NCBI GenBank assembly: GCA_030248065.1
Contig: JASAMV010000638.1
Coordinates: forward strand, 62,001 to 126,000
Source of the DNA: Rhynchonema sp. JSB1_4
Taxonomy: Eukaryota > Nematoda > Chromadorea > Monhysterida > Xyalidae
Direction: 5' to 3'
DNA: 64,000 bases
Shown: one piece after another, positions 44,566 through 55,100 of the stretch
Numbering within the stretch: position 1 is the first letter of the stretch
Layout: each line of letters starts with the position of its first letter
Translations under genes and position numbers: made by a program
Notes under the pieces: generated by a model
What the model was told of the DNA's origin: nothing
What the model saw: the letters and a program-made list of their open reading frames with translations, nothing else
Database searches by the model: none

Positions 44566-44840
44566 CACTTTTGGGCGAAACGTTTCAAACGCGTTTCCTG
44601 ATCCGTAAAGCGCACGGCACGCAGCTTGCGCAGCCAGCTGACTTTCGTAGGAGTTGGCAAATCATTACGTTAGACTTGTGTGTTGAGTGGATGGCAGTCA
44701 CTAACGATACGATTTGTGCAAAGCACGTCCACAAGACAGCACCAAGTGAACTGGAAGTCACGTGACCGCTGCAGCTAGGACACGCGTGATGCGCTTTGCG
44801 GATCAGGCAACGCGTTTGAAAAGTTTCTCTCGTGAGTATT
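44566..44840. mobile_element. ~265-bp inverted-repeat element (MITE)
   Basis: Left arm contains GAAACGTTTCAAACGCG and CTGATCCGTAAAGCGCA; the right arm carries nearly the same sequence inverted. The interior includes GTGCAAAGCACGTCCACAAGACA, which also occurs near 24350, so the family is dispersed. Confidence 0.65.
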
Positions 44841-46190
44841 GTCTAACTCCACGTTTAGAAAACTCAGTTGTCGAAAATTTCGTTGCATATTGGTCGGACC
44901 TCAAAGTGTGATTCGAATTTTCACGGAGTGGCGGGTACGGGCGCAACCAATAAACGTTCCAAGTCGTGATACTAGCATGATACTGCTCCTTTACGCTGAG
45001 AAAAGTAATATAAACGCCGTTGGAGCAAGAGCGGTGACAGGAGGATAGGGATAATCATTTTGGCCTTCTTAACATCAGCAGGTCAGTGTTACACAGGGTG
45101 GATGAAGCAGCTGTAGAAATTGAGTTTCCGAAAAAAAATTATTTTTGCTCCTAAATTGTTGTCTTTATGAAATCGACATGTTTTATAGATTTTAATTTAA
45201 TTTAATTTTAAATTTGATCGAATTCAATCGTTTTCGGCACATTTTATTATTTTTTTAGTCTTTTTGCAAAATCGCCCACACTCAATTTCTCTTTCATTAG
45301 AACGTGGAGGAAGGGACCAAACCAGCCAGCAGCAACACAAAGTGCCATGAGCTGGTGGACGGACTATACTTTTGATGATGTGCATGTATAATACATACTG
45401 TACATGTATACGTTGTGGACGACAGCGAAGGAGAGACGCTGTACCGCTGCGCAGTAGCACCTGGATACTTCGAAAAAGCGCTGAACCATTTGTAAAGGAG
45501 TATTGGAAACTAAGGAACTTTACCTAAGCTATGGTATCAAGGATATCCCAAGTATGTATTATACATACTGTATGTACATAATATTGTTATGTGGTTCGTT
45601 CATGGTCTGGTCTTGATCTCTAACAGACAGTATCACCTTGGTGGTCTACGACTTCACTCTGTTAACCGCATTGTCATGTCGTTGACATAAAGTTAAAGTT
45701 CAAATAATGTTCTTCGGACATCACTGCATGACTTTGGGCATGAAGTTCATGGTCGCTTGCTGGCGGGCCAAAGCTCACTGATCAAAGCACGCACTGATTC
45801 GTTTGAAGTACAGTATGTGTTCGTCAAAACCTACTGTGAAATTTTTTCGTTCAACCAAGTTCGGGCACGGTTATGGTACCCAACAACACCTCCCAAAGTT
45901 TCGGCAGAACTACTCGATGATGCATGACCTGTCTGCTTGGTCATTTCATGTGCACTTGTTGACAGACAGCTAATGGGCTGTGCAAAGAAACACTCGTTTT
46001 GAGTTTCGAATGTTATGAAAAAAGCTTGAGTGTCGACGCTTGTATTTCTGTACATGACTTTTCTGTCAGATGGGATGTTTTACGGATCTTTTGGGGGGGG
46101 GATTTGCGTGTAGGTAGTTTTCAACTTTTAATTGTGTTTTCTGCGGATCCGGCTGTGCAAAGATTTTTATTGCTAATACACAGATATAAT

Positions 46191-49100
46191 TTATACAATA
46201 AAAGTTTTGTGCACGTTACCTCTTGTCAACACGCCCTCTGTCGTCGCCGCAGCGCCATCCATTTGAACATGCGATTGACAAAAGTCAGCAGCTGCTGCCG
46301 TCGATTTTAAATTATTCATCGATCCGCCGAAGTATCGTCGCGTCAGACTCATTTTAGCACCATAGTCGTAGTCAGGTGCTGGTCTTAGCCCGGTCGTCGT
46401 CACTTCCTGTTGTTTACCGGCGTTGTTCAGTCCCAGTCTGCTCAGAGTTCGATTTGTGAATGTTTGCAGCAGATCGTAATGTCGGCGCAGTTTGCGTGGG
46501 TTCTCCACCCGCTCGGAGATGTTCAAATCTAGCAAGTCATGCGAAATAAAACTGTCACCGCATTGTGAAATCAGGCAATTGTTTGAATTTCCCGCCGAGC
46601 TCTGCGTCTCCATGCACCAGTTGTAGCCGCCGGTACACGTTTCTGTTCCAGAACTCATGGAACCGAAGTGCTGTTCGCGATCCAGTTCCAAATCATATTC
46701 TGCGGACTTTCGTGCTTCAAAACTGCGTCCCTCTTTCTGCAGCTTTGAGCGCATTTTGGCCAATGTCTTTGCAGCTCGATCGCGTTTCTGGCGAGACGAT
46801 TTTGGATGCAGCAAGTCCTGTGAGTAAATGAGATTCAGGATATTATAGTGTCGTGCGTGGATGGTATTATGCACACAACTGGCGACAGCGTAAGCATTTC
46901 GATGACATGGTCTGATCAGAACTGAGAGCAAGCTGACGCTCTGGTTCATGGCACTAACATTATGAATTTGCTGAGGAGTTATAATTTTTCAAAACGTTTT
47001 GGAGAATTCAGATGAACAGCTCAGAAAAATAAAAAAGGAGCCAGCAAAATAGTGAGGTTGAAAAAAGTATAAGATTGAAGTTACGTTCGGAAACCCTCCT
47101 GAGTGTTTTTATGTATACCATGCGCATTGTACGTTCAGGAACAGCATTCCCCTGGCGGATATTTATAATAAAGCAACAAAAAAGGTTTTTGGAACGTCGT
47201 CAAGAAATTAAAGAAATGACAAAGCCTCACAAAATGTCTTGCAGATCGTGAATCTGATAAAACTTATATTTTTTAAATGAAGGTCAAACAAAGTCTAATT
47301 TTTACCTGTTTGCCCAACTCATAATCGAGAAATTTAAGGATGTGTTCGCGGTTTGCCTCGGCGGCGATCTGAATGGGGTTTGTTAGAGCACTTTATGTTG
47401 AAGCTTTTCGAAAATAACGAAACAACAAATCGCAAAAAGTTCTCAAAGCCATCATTAACCTGCAATGCAGTTCGATCGTTCAAATTCAGCAGCCAAACGT
47501 TGCATCCAAAATTGACCAGAAATGTGACACAATTGAGCTTGTCGTTTTCGACCGCGTGGTGCAACGGAGACCGACCCCAGTAGTCAACCAGGTCAACGTC
47601 GCCGCTAAAGAATTTTTTCTATTTTATTGTTTACATTGGCTAGTCTGTTTTAAAACCAAAGATGCCAAGTAACTACATACATATGTACATTAGGTAGACC
47701 TGCAGTGGGGCTAGTCTGCTGGGTTCAGAACGAAAGCAGTAATCAAAACAACGTCACTGACCAGACTCTAGTGACGTTGTTTTTAATTGCTTTCGTTCTA
47801 AACCTCAGCAAGTGCATTATGGCAACTCTCATTGAGACAATACTGATTATACGTAGGTATTGGTTGCACAATGACTTTATAAGAATTGGTCAAATTTTTT
47901 TCCCTGAATCGTAAAGAAGGGAAAGTGACGTTGCGTTGCGTGATCGCACACAAAGCATGTAGTAAAGAGAATGTTTCAGACCTGCGCCAACGTGGTTGAT
48001 CTGCTGGATTACCTTCGCGTGAAAATGTTTTGTGAGAATCATAAATACCACAGTGGTTAAGAGTGACTGAACGTGAAAATCAGGATAGATTTGATAAATT
48101 CTTATATGGTCATTGTGCGACCAATACATACATGTATTTGCTGGGAGCATCGCGTGATTTTGCAACTGATTTTCATTAGCCTAATCGACCGCTACGATTG
48201 TTGCATTTGTTATAGATGCAAAATCTATTTGGCTGAAAAAACTGAACAGTTATAGTGGTGAAGTGCCCTAATCGCAGCTTCGCATGCAAGCCTATGCCCT
48301 TTTCCATGAAACCCTGTCATTTCGTTTCAACGTGTTGTTTGATCAGCACCATAATAATTACATATGTACGTATGTACGCCCACGGTGGGCTGATTGTAAA
48401 ATGAGCGTCCTCTTATTTTACAGTATTTCACTTACAGAGTACGCGAAAATTTGTATTCCACCAAAGCATTGGTCTCTGTCTACCTCTGCTTATCCCTGAC
48501 GCGCATTGCTGCCATATCATGGTCCCGTTCGTGTATTTCCATTCAATATTTTGTCCAAAAGATGTGCGGTTCTTACGTTTTTTTTCGTGTTGATTTTTTG
48601 CGACACCAAGACGATTAAACCGCCATTTTTCATAAAATATCTAAATATTGACGCCTTGGCCCGTCCAGCCACTTGTGGCAGTCTTGCGCGCATAATTTCC
48701 TGAATCTGGGCAATCGGAAAAACGTCGTCAAAGTTTGTGTTGTCCCATATCCGGGCAGACTGCGAGCCCAGAAATCTGCGACGAAAAATGTATTAGTTCC
48801 CGCATTTTCTCAAACGATCCTGAATTATTAGAATCTAAATTCAGACCTTTCACAAATTTCTTGTCTCATATCACGAGCTGATGTTCCCTGATGCGTCTTC
48901 TACGTCAGCCACATTTCGATCTGATCCTTATTGAATACCGTTAAATGTACGAAAGGAGCCATTCTTATGAATCAGTTTCAGCACCCAAAAATCCATGTCT
49001 CAGATCGTCAGGAAGATTCCGGCCAGCGATAAGCCCATGTCCGAGCCCAAATTCCCATATGATCGGGCCTCAATTGAAAGTGAATAGCAGCGTAATGAGC

Positions 49101-52100
49101 TAACGCGACATCATGTGTGTGTATGTATGTACATTATGTATTTCTGCGTTGGATTTTGGTAGTTGACATTTTGGAACCATCGTTTAGTGAGTACCAAGCG
49201 GAGATACCGGCTTGAAATATGACCACTTGCAACATTTTTTCGCGCAGGTACCAGGGAAACATAATCAAAATGGCGATTTTGACAGTTGGCGTTGTGAACG
49301 AGTGGGAGATGGGTTACTGTTGAAGTGGATATGGTGCAAAAGGGCCAGCAAACTTTGGATAAACAAATATAGCCGGGTCAAGGACTATAGTTTCTGATCA
49401 ATATCAAAATGGGAAAGTTGCTCAAGTTGGACAGCTGGAACATTGTGGAAAAGATCCATTTCATTTTTGGTTGTTGTGCTGGAAACCACAAGCTGATCAT
49501 AAACAGTTTTTGGTGCAAACTTTCTGTCATTTTTTTCAGGCTTACAGTGCTTGTTTATACAAATGCACCATGCAGGTTCTGAGCGGTTGAAATGTGCTTT
49601 TTGTTGTTTGCTTGTCTGGATACAAGTGTTTCGGTGCAGTAACTGATCCCATTTCGAAATGTTTATTCGCATTCGCATTCAATTTGTAGCGCTTCCTGAC
49701 AAGCCAGCCAGCTGCTTGGGAACGAGTCAAACAGCTGCGAAAAAAACGGTTTTTGAATTGTTTGACAAAGACATGTGTTTCACTGAGCAAGACACAAATA
49801 TTCTTGGCTAGAAAACGCGCTGTTTTTGCCCCAGTCGTTTTTTCATCGCTGTTTTGTCTCGCATCCTTGCGCAGCAGCAATCGTCTCGTCGTAAAAACTC
49901 GCGACGGACAAATCTTTCGTCCATTACGCCGGGACGGACCGCAAGTCGCACCATTCCTATATTGGTTCATCAAAAGTCACACATGTCGTCCGGCCATGGA
50001 ACCGGAACTTGGATCAGCTCTAGGACCAGTTCCTAGTTAAGATCCTGGTGCATTTCGGGTCCCGGACCCAATGTGTGCCTACCAGAAAGCGGATAACAGC
50101 AGAACACGCGACAGCAACGAGCGAAACTCTTGCATGTCAGAAATTGTGATTGAGGCAAAAATTGAATTTCAAGTGCCGCGCGAAATGTACCCGCAAAGAA
50201 TTGACTCGGCTGTTGTTGGCTCATGCAAAATGTCACACATGCACATGCACTGACTGGGATTTTAGTTTCTGATGTGTCCCTAAGCCGAAAGAGTTGCCAT
50301 AACTTGCTTGTGGGCTGTGCACTTCTGTCTCACAACCATTCTTTACCAGGTTACCCACGTGACTCTTGTTCCTTGATGTTTGGGCTATCGGAAACGATTT
50401 GTTGTTCTTTATTCATGTTACATGCATCTGTGTAACTTTGATAGTCTTTTGATAATGTGTGGATAATAGGCAATGGCACTATAGCTTGCCTTGCGATGAT
50501 CCTTAGTCTTGCATGCTCATTGGGTGATGATCTACTATGTACCTCGCTCGGAAGAAAACAAGCCCCACTCCCCATCATGACGTGTACCATAAGTGTCCAT
50601 GCAAATACTCTGAAAGCCAATTTTGGTGTCACAGCAGTCATCAGTGAGATTTGCCCGTTTCGGCCTGTTTTCACAGACCGGCGCGGTGCGCCAGAATAGT
50701 CCGCTCATATAAAGACAAGATGTTCCAAGTGCCTCTCAAAAAAGCAAAATCTTGCTGATTTTTTCGCCAGACCGGCTACCTACTGTATTGTGACCCGGCA
50801 CGCTTGCATCCACACTTGTTGTTTGCCCAATGTGTCCTGCTGCACTTTTTAGCACGTTTGGTACCTTTTTGGGTACCTGAGCGTAATTTGTGAATGTCAC
50901 TATCCATAGCCTAGGGTTCTTGACTGATTTTGGCAAAAGTTTTGCACCAAATCAAGCTATTTGAAACAGGGTTCGGTGAACCAAGAAAACCGCGACCAAG
51001 TTGGGAATCATATTGCAGGCAAAAAATCTGAGACATGCCTCTTCTCAGCAATGCAGGTGTACACATAGTCTCGGACAAACTTCATGTGCCGAAAACTGAA
51101 CCGGCGACCTCCAAACGGTTCCCAGTGACAACAGTGTGAATGCTTCACTTTTGTGTGCGGAAATATAAAATCGGACCTAAGGTACCGCCGGAAACAGGCC
51201 CGTTCCTAAACACCCGAGCGCAAAGAGTCAGTCAGCCAGCTGTAATTGTGCGTTTATGCGGCGCGCATGTTTTCGCGGATGCACAGCCCCGATTTCCGCA
51301 GTTCACTTGCAATCGCGTGTGTATCGCTGGATGCTGACCTAGCGCTGCTCACAGACGATTGTATGGTGAAACACGATTATGAGTCCGATCGTACGATAAT
51401 GGGCCTGGCATGTTAGGTACCATCTGTTGAACAAATGGCCTTTGTTGGTAATGGGACCCACTAAATTGCGTCAAAAGTGGTCAAAATTGAATCGGCGCTG
51501 GTTGAAACTGAGCAAGTACTGTTTCGGGGGCTAACAAACGACACGACGTTGGATGGACATTTGTGTCAACGCTGACCTGGACCGTTTAGGTGTGCTTATT
51601 CATAATAAAAGTGCCTGTTTCAAGCCGGCATGCTGCAAAGGCTGCTGTTGCAAACCTCTTTTACAATAGTATCTTCCATATTGGAGGGGGTTACTGAAAA
51701 ACTTTACCAATGGTTACTTCAACGATCTTTTTTGGTTTGGTCTGTCTATCCATTCCTATCACGATACCATAACGCTATCAGCACACAAAGCGCCATCAAA
51801 GCTTGCTCAAACACGCAAAGTCGTGATTTTGTAAGACTTGTACTCTCAAATAGCTTTTGGACGAACCAAATCCGCGCACTATAAATATGCATTGGTGTAT
51901 TTGCATACGTTTACAAACTCGCCAAACACGCGTACGCGTGAAGTCAGAAATAAGTAAAATGGCATCTTTATCTTTTCGTTTGTGGCATTCGTCGGACGCT
52001 GATATCGTTTTATGTACCTAGTTCTTTTCCGCTCTCTATGATTCTGCGTGTTGTGATCTGAGGTTCCAGTCATTCAGCACAGTATGTTTCACCGATGCAA

Positions 52101-55100
52101 TACTCCAGCAGAAACCTCAGTTCCATATAAACCACAGAGAACGTCGCAGTGGCACCTAAAATAGCGTTAAGCGTCCCAAGCTTGTTCTGGGCTCGAAACC
52201 CACCCGATGAAGAAAAACATGAAATTTGATTCCGGTTTTGGCGAGCGAAAGCTTGAACAAACAAGGTCAACGCACGTGGCTTTGGGTTGGGGATCGGGCA
52301 GATTATGATTGGAACTTTGGCGTTACCTGAGATAATGGCGGGCATTGTACTGTACACTCAAATTGTTGATGTCGAGCGTATAATCATTGGTCTTTAGCTT
52401 CGGAAAAATCAGGCTCCGGTGTTTCACGAAAATATCGCAGCAACTGTGAACCGGCGGCGCGTGCATAATCGTGCCACGCTTTACGCACAGCACAAATATT
52501 CTGAACTTTGTACCAAGGTTGCTGTTGCGGTCTTTGCTGGACACTGTATCAATTATCATCTTTGTGCGTAGTCATCGGGCGGTGTACCTGGGTTTCAGAT
52601 CTAAATTCAAAACTCCGCCTCACAGACACAGTATAACTGTTTCTGATATCCAAAATATGAATTGAAACAGTGGGATTAAATTTTAGGTTGAGATATAACG
52701 CTTCATCCTGCCAGCTGTGATGCTCAAACATTTATTTCCCAACGAAGCGCGCGCACAATATATGTACTAACGGATTAGGGCAATTTCGTTCACAAAACCA
52801 GGTGTTACAATGGGTACACCTTGCGTTGTCGTGCGTTCAAAAGGAACTGTAGGTGGTAGAAAACAAGACACCAGAAACGGGTCGCGGCGCACGTGTTTCC
52901 GTAAGTTCATTCTTTTTCACAAGCGCGTAAGGTCCTGGTTACTTGGTAGGCGTGCATTGCATGTGCACCTGAATTATTTCCATTTTTGCTTAAAGAGCTG
53001 CATCCGCACCACACATGTGGTTAAATTTGCTACAATAATGCGTCACGCCACTGCTCATTTTAGTAACATGAATTGTACCTTACCTGCACATGCATGCAAT
53101 ATTTGTACTTTGAACGCGAATTCAGTACATGAGGCAATTTCGCAAATCTTCTGTCAAAGTTTTTACAGCCCATGGCCCCACAGAATGAAAGCGCCCGCAA
53201 GGAATTTTCGAACCAAAACAAAATCACTGAGCGCTAATTGCTTATGACGTGAGTCAGAAAGCATAATATGCAATAGGAATATAGTACTCCGGGACCTGTC
53301 AACTTTGTTCAGACTGTGCACGATGTCAGGGTGCCTACAAAGGTATCTGGAACTCAGGAACCTGTCTCAGTTTATCTCAATCCTTGTCAGTCATTCTTAA
53401 CATGTTTTGACGTTCATGTATAACCTTGCAAAGTTGTCGAACCAGTGTTCAACACCCTACATACGTGCTTACTTTTGTACAACTGTTTAGACGATTCATT
53501 CGATATTGAAGAAACCATCGAATACCGCCGCATAAAAATGACGTCATTCGCCTGCCATTCTACCCCACCGGATAAACGCGATCATCTACGGTAGACCTAC
53601 AGGAGGACGGTAGTCCACACTCCGTGTCCCAGTGCCAGGTCTCAGTCACCGACCCTCACGTCGTTGCAATGGTGCAACCAGGGTGGGTTATCGTGTCATT
53701 CCTTGCCAAACTGTTCGGTTCGTATGGCGGTCACGGTCGGGACAATCTGTCGGCCATTTGTGCCAACGATACCGAAATCATTGAGGCGGTTGTCAAGAAC
53801 AATTACAACAAACACAAAGTGCCCGGCAATCCTGTCCACGTCAGCGTCGAAATGTGGGTGCAGGAAGTCACGTCCGTCTCGGAGATCACGCAGGACTTCG
53901 AAATCGGTACGGTCTTCGCGGTTTTTGCCGTTTCTTTTTTGTCGGGATTTGTCTCCCGCATGCATATAGTGGATATATTGTTCCTGCATAACGTGCGAAC
54001 AAAGTGGCACCGCGCTCTCTGGGTGCAAGGTCGTCATCAAAGGACACCACAAAACCAACAACAGCGAATGACATTGTGGTCAAATGAATGAAAATGGTTT
54101 CCCGGGGATCCGCTGACATCGACCTATATATTGCAGATTTGTATTTGAACGAATTCTGGGAGGACCCGGGCCTGGTATTCAACGACATGCGACCGTGCAA
54201 ACAGAATCTGTCACTCGACCACACTGTGCTCGAGGAGTTATGGAAGCCGAACACGTGCTTCATTAACAGCAAAGAGGTAATTGTGGCTCAGAAGTAGATT
54301 GGGAATAAACGGAGGGAATGTATTTCATGATTGATTCCCACTTTGGTTGCCTGCTTTGCTTAGCGCTTTCTATCAGACGGGCGGCCCACCAGGTCCTCGA
54401 CAGCGCGAATGCATGCCAGATGCCTTACGTCACGTGCAACACGAAAGAGTTGAGAACAGATGTGATTGGTTCTCCCACAACATCACCAATCGTGCAAACG
54501 AACGCCTGGGTACCGTATCTGTTACAGTAACCCAATTATGAAACGAGCGCGATGCTGCAAGCACAGCTCAATCTTAAACGCCCAGCATCAATACCGTTCA
54601 CGGAACATCGTGCATTTGCAGGCCTTCATTCACCACTCTCCATTTATCAACATTTTCCTGATGATCTTCCCCAATGGCACGGTCTGGACGAATTACCGTG
54701 TCAAACTGACGGGTCCATGCGAAATGAACCTGCAAAAATTCCCGATGGACATGCAAAAGTGCACATTGACGTTTGAATCCTACAATTATTTCACGGATGA
54801 GGTCAGGATGGCCTGGCGACAGCCCTATCCCGTGCAGATATTCAAGGAAATCGAACTGCCCGACTTTGTGCTCGTTAACCAATCGGTCATCGCTGTTGAG
54901 CAGGTATAGAAGTAACTAGGTATGGAGTTGTTTGCTGCTGGGGCGATTTCGGCGGTGATTGAAGAGTGGATAGCTCATTACCACCATAAAGCATACAATT
55001 GTGTTTGACTGTCTGATAATGCAGAAGTTTCCGCACGATTCTCATTTCTGTTTTAGAATCGTAGCTGGATAACACCTGCCTTGATTCAAATTGTATCTAG

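Larger units (their letters stand above)
42334..46190. other. Intergenic stretch with MITEs, no gene recognised
   Basis: Apart from the two inverted-repeat elements listed separately (43189-43372 and 44566-44840), I see no exon set, RNA gene or conserved domain. The short open frames here lack splice context and familiar motifs. Confidence 0.5.
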
